This document shows, in pieces, positions 32,821 through 41,740 of a DNA stretch of 64,000 nucleotides. The stretch's first letter is position 1. Each line of letters opens with the position of its first letter. Made by a program: the position numbers and the translations under genes. The stretch comes from Lutimaribacter degradans (GTDB taxonomy: Bacteria > Pseudomonadota > Alphaproteobacteria > Rhodobacterales > Rhodobacteraceae), in contig NZ_JAMQGO010000005.1 in the NCBI RefSeq assembly GCF_023703375.1, positions 62,001 to 126,000 on the forward strand, given 5' to 3'. The notes under the pieces were generated by a model. That model was not told where the DNA came from. It saw only the letters and a program-made list of their open reading frames with translations, and made no database searches.

Positions 32821-35613
32821 ATGAGTTTCACATCCCGCATCACCCGCCTGCCGATCCCCCATGACCCCGACCGCGGCGCCGAGGCGCGCGCCGCCGTGCC
32901 GGAACTGTCGGGCGATCTTGCCACGCTTGTCGAAGGGGCCGGGGGCAGCGCGCCCTACCTGAAGGCCCTGACCGAGAAAGAGGCCGAGTGGCTGCCCGGT
33001 GCGCTGGATGACCCCGAGGCCGCGCTGGACGCGGTGTTTGCCGCCGTGCAGGACGCGGCGCCAGATGTGGTGGCAAATGTTTTGCGACAGGCCAAGCGCC
33101 GCGTGGCACTGCTGACCGCGCTGGCCGACCTGGCCGGAGTCTGGCCGCTGATGCAGGTCACCGGCGCGCTGACACGATTGGCCGACCTGGCCACCCATGC
33201 CGCGATGCGGGCCTGCGTGGGTAATGAAATTCGCCGCGGTAAACTGCCCGGTGCAACCGAAGACGATTTGGACCGCGCCGGTGGCATGGTGGCGCTTGCC
33301 ATGGGCAAGATGGGCGCGGGCGAACTGAATTACAGCTCGGATATCGACCTCATTTGCCTGTTCGACGAAACGCGTTTTGACGAAGATGACTGGCACGAGG
33401 CACGCGCCAGTTTCGTGCGTGCCACCCGCAAGATGGCCGCGATGCTGAGCGACATGACCGCCGAGGGCTATGTCTTTCGCACCGACCTGCGCCTGCGGCC
33501 CGACCCCTCGGTCACGCCGGTCTGCATGTCGATGGCGGCAGCCGAAACCTATTATGAAAGCCTGGGAAGAACCTGGGAGCGCGCGGCATATATCAAGGCT
33601 CGTGCCTGCGCTGGCGACATCGACGCCGGCGAGAAGTTTCTCAAAACGCTGAGACCTTTTGTCTTTCGCAAGCACCTGGATTTCGCCGCCATCCAGGATG
33701 CCCATGACATGCGCCTGCGTATACGTGAACACAAGGGGTTGGGCGGGCCTATCACCTTGCCGGGCCACAACATGAAACTGGGACGCGGCGGTATCCGCGA
33801 GATCGAGTTCTTCACCCAGACGCGGCAATTGATCGCCGGCGGGCGCGACCCGGACTTGCGCGTGCGCGGCACGCTGGACGGGTTGGAGGTTCTGGCCCGC
33901 AAGGAATGGATACCCGGGCATGCCGCCGATGTGCTGGCCGATCACTACGTCGCCCATCGCGAGGTCGAGCATCGGTTGCAGATGATCAACGATGCGCAGA
34001 CCCATGATCTGCCCACCTCGGATGACGGGTTCGCGCGGCTGGCCTGCCTGATGGGGCGCCAAGCGGATGCGTTGAAATCCGATATCCATCGCCGCCTGAC
34101 CGAGGTGCATGAAGTGACCGAAAGCTTTTTCGCGCCCGATCCGCAGGCCAGCCAGGCCGAACCGCCCGCCCATGCGTTCAATCCCGAGATCCTTGACCGT
34201 TGGAAAAGCTATCCCGCGTTGCGTTCGGCGCGGGCGGTGGAAATATTCGACCGGCTCAGGCCCGATATTCTCGACCGTCTTGGCCGCACTGCCAAACCGG
34301 ACGAGGCGTTGCTTGCGCTGGATGGGTTCCTGGCCGGTCTGCCTGCCGGTGTGCAACTGTTCTCGCTGTTCGAGGCCAACCCCCAGCTTATCGACCTGCT
34401 GGTGGATATCGTCGGCACGTCGCCCGCGCTGGCCGCGCATCTGTCGCGCAACTCGGGTGTGTTCGACGCGGTGATCGGGGGCGATTTCTTTGCCGAATGG
34501 CCCGGCATGGCGGCGCTGCGCGATGAACTGGCTGCGCGCATCGCGCCCGAGGACGATTACGAGCGCAAGCTGGACTCCGTGCGCCGCTGGGCGAAGGAGT
34601 GGCATTTCCGCATCGGCGTGCATCACCTGCGCGGGCTGATCGACGCCGATACTGCCGGGCGCCAGTATGCCGACCTGGCCGAGGCATGTCTTGCCGCGCT
34701 TTACCCGGTCGTCGTGGCGCAGTTCACCATCAAGCACGGGCCCCCGCCGGGGCGGGGCGCGATGGTGCTGGGCATGGGCTCGATGGGCGCGGCGCGGCTG
34801 AACGCCACCTCCGACCTGGACCTGATCGTCATCTACGATGCGGCCGGGGTCGAAAGTTCAGACGGGCGCCGGCCGTTGGCGGCGCGGGCCTATTACGCGC
34901 GCTTGACGCAGGCGATGGTGACCGCGGTGACCGCGCAGATGGCCGAGGGGCGGCTGTACGAGATCGACATGCGGCTGCGCCCCTCGGGCACGCAGGGGCC
35001 GGTGGCGACTTCGCTGGCGTCCTTTGAAAACTACCAGAAAAACGAAGCCTGGCTGTGGGAACATCTTGCGCTGACGCGTGCGCGCCCGGTGGCGGGCGAA
35101 ACGGGCGTTGCCGAGGATGTCGAAAAGGTGCGCCGCGAGGCGCTGACCGTATCGCGCGACGCGGCCGGGGTTTTGAAGGATGTGCGCGATATGCGCGCGC
35201 GCATCGCCGCCGCCAAGCCGCCCGCCGGGCCCTGGGATGCCAAGCTGGGCAAGGGGCGTTTGCAGGATGTCGAACTGGTGGCCCAGGCCGGTGCCCTGCT
35301 GGGGGGAGGCACCGAACGCACGGTCGAGGCGGGGCTGGCCTGCGCGGCGGAAGCCGGATGGCTGGAAAACGACGAAATCAACGCGCTGGATGCCGCGCAT
35401 GCGCTGTGCTGGAAGGTGCAGGCCGTGTCAAAACTGCTGAGCGACAAGGCATTTGATCCCGATGCCACCGGCGAGGGCGGATGTGCCATGATGTTGCGCG
35501 AAACCGGGTTCGATGATCTGGCGGCGTTGGAACGGGCGTTGACGGATTGCACCGCGGGCGCCGGGCAGATTGTGGACAAGGTGCTGGAGCGGCTGCCAAG
35601 GGGGCTGGAATGA
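32821..35613 (+). CDS. glnE: Bifunctional glutamine synthetase adenylyltransferase/adenylyl-removing enzyme
   Basis: Controls glutamine synthetase by adding or removing AMP in response to PII. At 930 residues it has the duplicated nucleotidyltransferase architecture: the N-terminal adenylyl-removing domain with G-K-M-G-A-G-E-L-N-Y-S-S-D-I-D-L and the C-terminal adenylyltransferase domain with G-S-M-G-A-A-R-L-N-A-T-S-D-L-D-L, joined by a helical linker. The start at 32821 is the first ATG with family-like sequence; the ribosome binding site is weak. A small gene overlaps its stop. Confidence 0.95.
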   Translation: MSFTSRITRLPIPHDPDRGAEARAAVPELSGDLATLVEGAGGSAPYLKALTEKEAEWLPGALDDPEAALDAVFAAVQDAAPDVVANVLRQAKRRVALLTALADLAGVWPLMQVTGALTRLADLATHAAMRACVGNEIRRGKLPGATEDDLDRAGGMVALAMGKMGAGELNYSSDIDLICLFDETRFDEDDWHEARASFVRATRKMAAMLSDMTAEGYVFRTDLRLRPDPSVTPVCMSMAAAETYYESLGRTWERAAYIKARACAGDIDAGEKFLKTLRPFVFRKHLDFAAIQDAHDMRLRIREHKGLGGPITLPGHNMKLGRGGIREIEFFTQTRQLIAGGRDPDLRVRGTLDGLEVLARKEWIPGHAADVLADHYVAHREVEHRLQMINDAQTHDLPTSDDGFARLACLMGRQADALKSDIHRRLTEVHEVTESFFAPDPQASQAEPPAHAFNPEILDRWKSYPALRSARAVEIFDRLRPDILDRLGRTAKPDEALLALDGFLAGLPAGVQLFSLFEANPQLIDLLVDIVGTSPALAAHLSRNSGVFDAVIGGDFFAEWPGMAALRDELAARIAPEDDYERKLDSVRRWAKEWHFRIGVHHLRGLIDADTAGRQYADLAEACLAALYPVVVAQFTIKHGPPPGRGAMVLGMGSMGAARLNATSDLDLIVIYDAAGVESSDGRRPLAARAYYARLTQAMVTAVTAQMAEGRLYEIDMRLRPSGTQGPVATSLASFENYQKNEAWLWEHLALTRARPVAGETGVAEDVEKVRREALTVSRDAAGVLKDVRDMRARIAAAKPPAGPWDAKLGKGRLQDVELVAQAGALLGGGTERTVEAGLACAAEAGWLENDEINALDAAHALCWKVQAVSKLLSDKAFDPDATGEGGCAMMLRETGFDDLAALERALTDCTAGAGQIVDKVLERLPRGLE

Positions 35614-35894
35614 AAAAGGGTGATGCGCTGGACCCGAAGGGGCTGATCTTCGAATCCTACCGGATCGAAGGCATCACGCCCGAGGAATGTCGCACGATCT
35701 TTCTTGACTGGGCGTTGAGCCTGCCCGAGGGGCAGGACAGCCGTACCGCGCTGGCCAGCCTGATCGACCGCTACGGGCCGGATGCGCCCGCGCATCCGAT
35801 GACGCGGGTCATGCGCGAGGGGCTGGAAAAGATGGACCGCCCCCGGCGACGGGGCGGGTGGCGCAGCCGCCCGCGAGATGGTGGCCAGAGCTAA
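35610..35894 (+). CDS. Small conserved-looking protein coupled to glnE
   Basis: A 94-residue soluble protein whose ATG overlaps the glnE stop (ATGA). Sequence features: L-D-P-K-G-L-I-F-E-S-Y-R-I-E-G-I-T-P-E-E-C-R at the start, an amphipathic middle and a strongly basic tail (R-P-R-R-R-G-G-W-R-S-R-P-R). I do not recognise the family. The coupling suggests a link with GlnE or simply shared transcription. Its last four bases overlap the end of the convergent eda. Confidence 0.8.
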   Translation: MKKGDALDPKGLIFESYRIEGITPEECRTIFLDWALSLPEGQDSRTALASLIDRYGPDAPAHPMTRVMREGLEKMDRPRRRGGWRSRPRDGGQS

Positions 35895-36529
35895 AGCGCC
35901 GCAGCCTGACGGGCCAGGTCGGTGATGGCATCGAAATCGCCTGCCGCGACCAGGGTCTTTGGCGCGACCCAGCTGCCACCGACGCACAGCACGTTGTCCA
36001 GCGCCAGGTAATCGGGCGCGTTCTCGGGGCCGATCCCGCCTGTCGGGCAAAATCGGACCTGCGGCAGTGGCGCGCCGATGGCTTTCAGCGCCTTTGCACC
36101 GCCGATTGCACCGGCTGGAAAGAATTTCTGCACGCTATAACCGCGTTCCAGAAGGGCCATTGCCTCGCTCGCGGTGGCGGCCCCGGGCAGCAAGGGCAGT
36201 TCCGCTGCCTCGCAGGCCGCAAGCAGCCGGTCGGTCGCACCTGGTGACACGGCGAATCGGGCGCCCGCGGCCTTGGCGGCGGCCACGTCTTCAGGTGTCA
36301 GCACGGTGCCCGCGCCCACGATGCCGCCCGGCACGCGCGCCATTGCGGTGATCGCATCCAGTGCGGCAGGCGTGCGCAACGTGACCTCAAGCACCGGCAG
36401 GCCCCCGGCCACAAGGGCCTTGGCCAGCGGCGCGGCCTCGTGGGCGCTGTCGACCACCAGGACCGGGATCACCGGCGCATGGCGGCACAGGCTTTCGGTG
36501 GCTTCGCTGATCTGCCGGGGTGTCATCAT
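35891..36529 (-). CDS. eda: 2-dehydro-3-deoxyphosphogluconate (KDPG) aldolase
   Basis: Last step of the Entner-Doudoroff pathway, splitting KDPG to pyruvate and glyceraldehyde 3-phosphate. It is a class I aldolase of 212 residues: Glu48 in L-E-V-T-L-R-T is the catalytic acid/base and Lys135 in V-Q-K-F-F-P-A is the Schiff-base lysine. The start codon overlaps the edd stop (ATGATGA), so the two are translationally coupled; either of two adjacent ATG codons may be used. Confidence 0.96.
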   Translation of the reverse strand: MMTPRQISEATESLCRHAPVIPVLVVDSAHEAAPLAKALVAGGLPVLEVTLRTPAALDAITAMARVPGGIVGAGTVLTPEDVAAAKAAGARFAVSPGATDRLLAACEAAELPLLPGAATASEAMALLERGYSVQKFFPAGAIGGAKALKAIGAPLPQVRFCPTGGIGPENAPDYLALDNVLCVGGSWVAPKTLVAAGDFDAITDLARQAAAL

Positions 36530-38334
36530 CAGACCACGACACCCGCGCCGGTGCTGGCAGGCCCGACGTTCCGGCGGAAGATCTCGAACAGCTCGCGCCC
36601 GATGCCATGGGTATTGGCAGACAGGTCGGGCGTGGCGGGCGCGCGGTTCAGCGCGCCCTCGGTCAACACTTCCAGCGTGCCGGCCTGTGCGTCCAGCCGC
36701 ACCAGGTCACCATCGGCCAGCCGCGCCAGCGGACCGCCGGCCGCCGCCTCGGGCGCGACATGGATGGCAGCGGGCACCTTGCCGCTGGCGCCCGACATGC
36801 GCCCGTCGGTTACCAGTGCCACCTTGTGCCCGCGCCCCTGCACCACGCCCAAGGGCGGCATCAGCCCGTGCAATTCCGGCATTCCGTTGGCCTGCGGTCC
36901 CTGGAACCGCACCACCACGACCACGTCCCTGTCAAGCTCGCCGGCCTGAAAGGCTGTCTTTACCGCGTCCTGCGAGTCGAAAACGCGGGCCGGGGCCTCG
37001 ATCACGTGGGTCTCTTCGGCAATGGCAGAGGTCTTGATGATCCCTTCGCCAAGGTTGCCATGCAGATAGGTCAGGCCGCCGGTTGGCTGGAACGGGTCAC
37101 CCGCGGGGCGCAGGATCTTTTCGTTCAGGCTGTGATCCGTGCCCGGCCCCCATGCCACGGCGTCACCGTCCAGTTTCGGTTCCCGTGTATAGCGGTCAAG
37201 GCCCATGCCGGCGACGGTTTGCACGTCTTCGTGCAGCAGCCCGGCCTCCAGCAATTGTCCGATCAGGTAGCCCAAGCCACCAGCCGCGTGAAAATGGTTC
37301 ACGTCGGCCAGGCTGTTGGGGTAGACCCGCGCCAGCATTGGCGTCACTGCGGACAGATCAGCAAAATCCTGCGGCAGCAGCTCGATCCCGGCCGCGCGCG
37401 CCATCGCGGGCAGGTGGATGACAAGGTTCGTCGACCCGCCGGTGGCCATCAGCCCCACGATCCCGTTGACGAAGGCGCGTTCGTCGAGAACGTCGCAGAC
37501 CGGCGTATAGGCTTCGCCCAGCCCGGTGATCGCCAAGGCCCGCTGCGCGGCAGCGCGGGTCAGCGCCGTGCGCATGGGCGTGTTCGGGTTGACGAAACTC
37601 GCACCGGGAAGATGCAGCCCCATGAACTCCATCAACATCTGGTTGGAATTCGCCGTGCCGTAGAACGTACAGGTGCCAGGGCCGTGATAGCTGTCCATCT
37701 CGGCGCGCATCAGCGTAGCGCGATCCACCTCGCCGGCGGCGAATTTGCGTCGCACTTCGGCTTTTTCCTCGTTCGGCAGGCCGCTGGTCATCGGGCCTGC
37801 CGGCATGAAGACGCTCGGCACATGGCCGAAAGTGGCCGCGGCGATCACCAGCCCCGGCACGATCTTGTCGCAAACGCCCAGGTAGACGGCGGCGTCAAAG
37901 GTGTTGTGCGACAGCGCGACGCCGGCGGCCAGCGCGATCACGTCGCGCGAAAACAGCGACAGCTCCATCCCCGGTTGGCTTTGCGTGACCCCGTCGCACA
38001 TGGCCGGAACGCCGCCTGCCACCTGTGCCGTCGCCCCGATATCGCGTGCGGCGGCGCGGATCACGTCGGGAAAGGTTTCGAACGGCTGATGGGCCGATAG
38101 CATGTCGTTATAGGCGGTCACGATGCCAAGATGCGGCGCGCGGCCCGTGGCCAGCGCCTGCTGGTCGGGGCCGGTGGCGGCATAGGCATGAGCCTGGTTC
38201 GAGCAACTCAGATGGGCGCGCTGCGGCCCGTCATCGCCCGCGCGGCGCATCCGTGACAGGTATTCGCCGCGGCGGGCCTGGCTGCGGGTGCGAATACGGT
38301 CGGTCACGCGCGCCACTGTATCGTTGAGTGCCAT
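36529..38334 (-). CDS. edd: Phosphogluconate dehydratase
   Basis: Converts 6-phosphogluconate to KDPG. At 601 residues it belongs to the IlvD/Edd family, with candidate Fe-S cluster cysteines at C44 (S-C-S-N-Q), C113 (M-C-D-G-V-T-Q) and C155 (G-V-C-D-K), and the family signatures [10 protein letters not shown] and [11 protein letters not shown]. The start at 38334 follows AAGGGGGG. It is transcribed from a promoter with an operator between its boxes (38359-38387). The edd-eda order without zwf or pgl nearby is notable. Confidence 0.96.
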   Translation of the reverse strand: MALNDTVARVTDRIRTRSQARRGEYLSRMRRAGDDGPQRAHLSCSNQAHAYAATGPDQQALATGRAPHLGIVTAYNDMLSAHQPFETFPDVIRAAARDIGATAQVAGGVPAMCDGVTQSQPGMELSLFSRDVIALAAGVALSHNTFDAAVYLGVCDKIVPGLVIAAATFGHVPSVFMPAGPMTSGLPNEEKAEVRRKFAAGEVDRATLMRAEMDSYHGPGTCTFYGTANSNQMLMEFMGLHLPGASFVNPNTPMRTALTRAAAQRALAITGLGEAYTPVCDVLDERAFVNGIVGLMATGGSTNLVIHLPAMARAAGIELLPQDFADLSAVTPMLARVYPNSLADVNHFHAAGGLGYLIGQLLEAGLLHEDVQTVAGMGLDRYTREPKLDGDAVAWGPGTDHSLNEKILRPAGDPFQPTGGLTYLHGNLGEGIIKTSAIAEETHVIEAPARVFDSQDAVKTAFQAGELDRDVVVVVRFQGPQANGMPELHGLMPPLGVVQGRGHKVALVTDGRMSGASGKVPAAIHVAPEAAAGGPLARLADGDLVRLDAQAGTLEVLTEGALNRAPATPDLSANTHGIGRELFEIFRRNVGPASTGAGVVV

Positions 38335-38358
38335 CTGTCCCCCCTTGGATATGGGCCA

Positions 38359-38387
38359 AGCATAAGGCGTTAGCGATAACGCCGCAA
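38359..38387 (-). promoter_or_regulatory. edd promoter with a LacI-type operator in the spacer
   Basis: On the minus strand: -35 TTGCGG (38387-38382), 17-base spacer, -10 TATGCT (38364-38359). The perfect palindrome GGCGTTA-GCGA-TAACGCC (38366-38383) almost fills the spacer. Its core GTTAGCGATAAC resembles LacI/GalR-family gluconate repressor operators. Binding would block RNA polymerase directly. Confidence 0.7.
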
Positions 38388-38512
38388 CCGATGCGCCGTG
38401 TGAATGCCATGGCATCTTCCCGCAATTGCACGGCTTTGGTCCCAGTTTCGCCCCAATCCTCGGTCATCTTGCCTGCAACAGACCCGGGCAGAACGCCCGA
38501 AGGAGGAAGAGT

Positions 38513-39169
38513 ATGAAACATCGTCGCATCATCGCTGCACTTGCCTTGGGCCTGAGCGTTTCAGCCTGCACATCCATCGACACCGCGTCGCGGAACGCGC
38601 CGCTGGAAAGCACCGCCGCGCTTGCCGCCGAGGCCCCGTCGGCCGCGGTCCAATCGGTGGCCGTTCAATCCTACACCGTCAAGGTGCCACGCTCGCTGCG
38701 GGTAAGCGAGGCCAACACCTATTACCCTATGGGCGACATTGTCTGGCGCGAAGATCCGATCGGAGATCGGCACGCACAGGTCGCCGACATCTTCAACACC
38801 AGCGTGAGCCGGGCCGTTGAAACTGTCGATGGCGCGCTGCCCGTCGTGGCCGAGATCGTGGTCAAGCGGTTCCATGCCCTGACCGAGAAAACCCGCTACA
38901 CCATCGGCGGTGTTCACTCGATCACGTTCGACCTGATCCTGCGCGATCCGGAGACCGGCCTCGCGATCATGCCGCCGCGCGAAATCAGTGCCGACCTCAA
39001 GGGGTTCGGCGGCTCCAGGGCCATCGCGGCCGAGCGGCAGGGTGTCACGCAAAAACTGCGCATCACGCGGCACCTGGCCAACGTGATCCGTATGGAACTT
39101 GAACAGCCCGGCTCGGCGCCCAAGGGCGTGACCGAACTGGTGGCCGGGCTCGAGGTCAACCCGATCTGA
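38513..39169 (+). CDS. Lipoprotein of unknown function
   Basis: A 218-residue protein with a lipoprotein signal (K-H-R-R, hydrophobic core, lipobox S-V-S-A-C at residue 20). The mature domain is mixed alpha/beta (V-K-V-P-R-S-L-R-V-S-E, D-I-V-W-R-E-D-P-I-G-D-R-H, T-F-D-L-I-L-R-D-P-E-T-G). AGGAGGAAG precedes the start. It is divergent from edd and ends before a terminator hairpin. No enzymatic motif was seen. Confidence 0.85.
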   Translation: MKHRRIIAALALGLSVSACTSIDTASRNAPLESTAALAAEAPSAAVQSVAVQSYTVKVPRSLRVSEANTYYPMGDIVWREDPIGDRHAQVADIFNTSVSRAVETVDGALPVVAEIVVKRFHALTEKTRYTIGGVHSITFDLILRDPETGLAIMPPREISADLKGFGGSRAIAAERQGVTQKLRITRHLANVIRMELEQPGSAPKGVTELVAGLEVNPI

Positions 39170-39195
39170 TCTTTCCCCTGACAAGAATGACCAGT

Positions 39196-39224
39196 AAGAG
39201 GACGGCATGACGCCGTCCTCTTTT
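39196..39224 (+). terminator. Terminator hairpin that encloses the next gene's start codon
   Basis: AAGAGGACGGC (39196-39206), loop ATGAC (39207-39211), GCCGTCCTCTT (39212-39222), then TT. It is an 11-bp perfect stem that would end the lipoprotein transcript. The stem also contains the AAGAGGA ribosome binding site, and the loop contains the ATG of the methyltransferase gene. Confidence 0.75.
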
Positions 39225-40403
39225 CCCGTGATCCGCCTGAAACCCAAGGCCAATGCCCGCGCCATCCGCCACGGCGCGCCCTGGGTCTACGACAACGAGA
39301 TCGTAACCGATCGCCGCACCAAGAATATTGCGGCGGGCACAATCGCCATCCTGGAAGATGCCGACCGCGCGCCGCTGGCGCTTGTGGCGGTGAACCCGAA
39401 TTCGCGCATTTTCGCCCGCGTGCTGGAGCGTGACACCGGCGCGGTGATCGACCGCGCATGGCTGGCTACACGGTTGGAGCACGCGCTGGCGCTGCGTGAA
39501 CGGTTGTTCGACACGCCTTTCTATCGCCTGGTCCATGCCGAGGCCGACGGCCTGCCCGGTGTGGTGATCGACCGTTTCGGCGATGCTGCCGTGATCCAGC
39601 CCAATGCCGCCTGGGCCGACGTGATGATAGATGACCTGGCACAGGCCCTGGCCGATGTGACGGGCGTGACGACTATATTGAAAAATGCCAGCGGCCGTGC
39701 CCGCACCCTGGAAGGGTTGGACGAGGACGCCGCCATACTGCTGGGTGCGGCGCCCGAGGCGCCGGTGCAGGTCCCGATGAACGGTGCCACCTATATGGCC
39801 GACCTGACCGGCGGGCAGAAAACAGGGTTGTTTTTCGACCAGCGCCCGAACCACGCCTTTGCCGCGCGCCTGGCGCAGGGCGCGCGTGTGCTGGACGTGT
39901 TTTCCCACGTAGGCGGCTTTGCGCTGGCCTGCCTTGCAGGCGGCGCACAAAGCGCGTTGGCGGTCGATGGGTCGGACCCGGCGTTGCAACTGGCCCGCGC
40001 CGGTGCGCAGGCGGGCGGCGTGGCCGAGCGACTTGATACGCGGCGCGGCGATGCGTTCGACGTGTTGAGCGCGCTGGGCGACGAGGGCGCGCAGTTCGAT
40101 GTGGTGATCTGCGATCCACCCGCTTTCGCTCCGTCGAAACAGGCGCTGGATGCCGGTTTGCGCGCTTACGAGCGCGTCGCCCGCCTGGCCGCGCCGCTGG
40201 TGGCGCCGGGGGGCTATCTGGGGCTGTGTTCGTGTTCGCACGCCGCTGACCTGGGCAAATTCCGTACTGCCTGCACGCGCGGCATCGGGCGGGCGGGCCG
40301 CGCGGGGCAGATCATTCATACCGGGTTCGCCGGGGCCGACCACCCGTTGATGCCACAACTGGCCGAAAGCGGTTACCTCAAGGCGCTGTTCTATCGCCTA
40401 TGA
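39207..40403 (+). CDS. RlmI-like rRNA/RNA methyltransferase
   Basis: A 398-residue class I SAM methyltransferase with an N-terminal PUA-type RNA-binding region (I-R-L-K-P-K-A-N, G-A-P-W-V-Y-D-N-E-I) and a Rossmann domain (V-L-D-V-F-S-H-V-G-G-F, V-D-G-S-D-P-A, V-V-I-C-D-P-P-A-F-A-P-S-K). This matches the RlmI/RlmK group that makes 5-methylcytosine in 23S rRNA; the modified base cannot be told here. The start lies in a hairpin loop, so its translation may be limited. A PIN-domain gene overlaps its stop, an arrangement also known in Rhodobacter. Confidence 0.88.
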   Translation: MTPSSFPVIRLKPKANARAIRHGAPWVYDNEIVTDRRTKNIAAGTIAILEDADRAPLALVAVNPNSRIFARVLERDTGAVIDRAWLATRLEHALALRERLFDTPFYRLVHAEADGLPGVVIDRFGDAAVIQPNAAWADVMIDDLAQALADVTGVTTILKNASGRARTLEGLDEDAAILLGAAPEAPVQVPMNGATYMADLTGGQKTGLFFDQRPNHAFAARLAQGARVLDVFSHVGGFALACLAGGAQSALAVDGSDPALQLARAGAQAGGVAERLDTRRGDAFDVLSALGDEGAQFDVVICDPPAFAPSKQALDAGLRAYERVARLAAPLVAPGGYLGLCSCSHAADLGKFRTACTRGIGRAGRAGQIIHTGFAGADHPLMPQLAESGYLKALFYRL

Positions 40404-40942
40404 AGGTGCTGCTGGATACCTGCGTGCTGTATCCCACGGTGATACGCGAGATGCTGCTGGGCGTTGCGGGGCAGGGGGCGTTCATCCCGCTCTGGTCTGA
40501 CAGGATACTCGAGGAATGGGCCCGCGCTGCCCGCAAGATCGGCCCGCAGGGCGAACCGCAAGCGCGCGCTGAGATCGCGCTGGTGCAGGCGGCCTGGCCG
40601 GGCGCGGCGGTCACGTGCCCGCCTTCGCTGGAAAGCCGGCTGTGGCTGCCCGACCCGGCCGACACCCATGTTCTGGCCGCCGCCATCGCGGGCCATGCCG
40701 ATGTGATCGTGACGTTGAACGCAGGCGATTTTCCCCGCAACATACTGGCCGAAGAGGGGCTGAGCCGCGCCGACCCCGACGGGTTCCTGCACGGAATCTG
40801 GCAAGCGCAGCCCGACCTCGTGGCGCATGTGGGTGCGCAGGTCCTGGCACAGGCCCGTCGGTTGTCGGGCGACGATTGGGATATTCGACGCCTTTTGAAA
40901 AAGGCCCGCCTGCCGCGGCTGGGCAAGGCGCTGGCGGGCTAG
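40400..40942 (+). CDS. PIN-domain protein (putative ribonuclease)
   Basis: A 180-residue PIN domain. Acidic active-site residues are seen at D6 (V-L-L-D-T-C-V-L), the E-E of L-E-E-W, D in D-P-A-D-T-H-V-L and D in N-A-G-D-F-P. Most PIN proteins are endoribonucleases, often toxins. Here there is no antitoxin next to it; instead the ATG overlaps the stop of an RNA methyltransferase (ATGA). I recall the family under a Rhodobacter sphaeroides locus name. Its end overlaps the convergent M48 gene by four bases. Confidence 0.85.
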   Translation: MKVLLDTCVLYPTVIREMLLGVAGQGAFIPLWSDRILEEWARAARKIGPQGEPQARAEIALVQAAWPGAAVTCPPSLESRLWLPDPADTHVLAAAIAGHADVIVTLNAGDFPRNILAEEGLSRADPDGFLHGIWQAQPDLVAHVGAQVLAQARRLSGDDWDIRRLLKKARLPRLGKALAG

Positions 40943-41640
40943 GTTTTGTCCGGTGCACCCAGGCCCCAGTCGGCCTCGTGCCGTTCGATCGCGGCGATAC
41001 GGTCCTTGGTGGGGGGGTGCGACATCAGCCAGGCGGGCATGACGCCCGCGCGCGCATCGGTCAGCTTGTCGAGCTTGTGAAAAAGGGTCTTTTGTGGCTC
41101 GGTTCCGATCCCGGCCTTGACCAGCAACGCCGAGGCGTATTCATCCGCCTCGTATTCATCCCCGCGGCTCAGTTTTGCAGCAAGCAGCGAGGTAAGGCTG
41201 TTGGCGATCCATACACCGATGCCCGGCAGAAATCGCGCCAGCACCATCGCCAGCGCCGTGCGCAGCGCGTTCTGGCCGGAAAAGTCGATCATCCGTCGAC
41301 GTGCATGGCCCAGAGCCACGTGACCCAGTTCGTGCGCGATGACGCTGGCCATTTCCTCGGCCGTCACCTCGCCTTGCCGAAACTTGTTGTAAAACCCGCG
41401 TGTGATGAAGATTCGTCCATCCGGCGCGGCCAGGCCATTCACCGGCTCGATCTCGTAAAGCTGAACCTTGACGCGTGGAATTTCCAATGCCGCCGCCATC
41501 CGGTCAAGCATCGGGGCCAGTTTCGGGTCAAGCAACTCGGTCGAGCGCGCGCTCAGTTCGGCCTGGGTGCGCCAGACCGAAAAGCGATACATCACCAGGC
41601 CATAAACCAGCGCCAGAAGAATGGGGGCAAATTTCAACAT
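40939..41640 (-). CDS. M48-family membrane metallopeptidase
   Basis: A 233-residue zinc peptidase with an N-terminal membrane segment (L-K-F-A-P-I-L-L-A-L-V-Y-G-L-V-M-Y). The zinc motif is H103-E-L-G-H107 and the third ligand is E162 in E-Y-E-A-D. The M-S-H-P-P-T-x-x-R motif near the C-terminus is typical of M48 (HtpX/Oma1-like). The start at 41640 is preferred to 41742, which would overlap the divergent gene's ATG and put a non-hydrophobic extension before the membrane segment. Confidence 0.85.
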   Translation of the reverse strand: MLKFAPILLALVYGLVMYRFSVWRTQAELSARSTELLDPKLAPMLDRMAAALEIPRVKVQLYEIEPVNGLAAPDGRIFITRGFYNKFRQGEVTAEEMASVIAHELGHVALGHARRRMIDFSGQNALRTALAMVLARFLPGIGVWIANSLTSLLAAKLSRGDEYEADEYASALLVKAGIGTEPQKTLFHKLDKLTDARAGVMPAWLMSHPPTKDRIAAIERHEADWGLGAPDKT

Positions 41641-41740
41641 GGGTCTGATATGGGGCAGCAGCGCGCGCAGGGCAAGCGATGGGTTGCCACGGCGCGCAAA
41701 ACACGATGTGTTGGGGCGTTGATACGGTAGGGGCTGGGAC

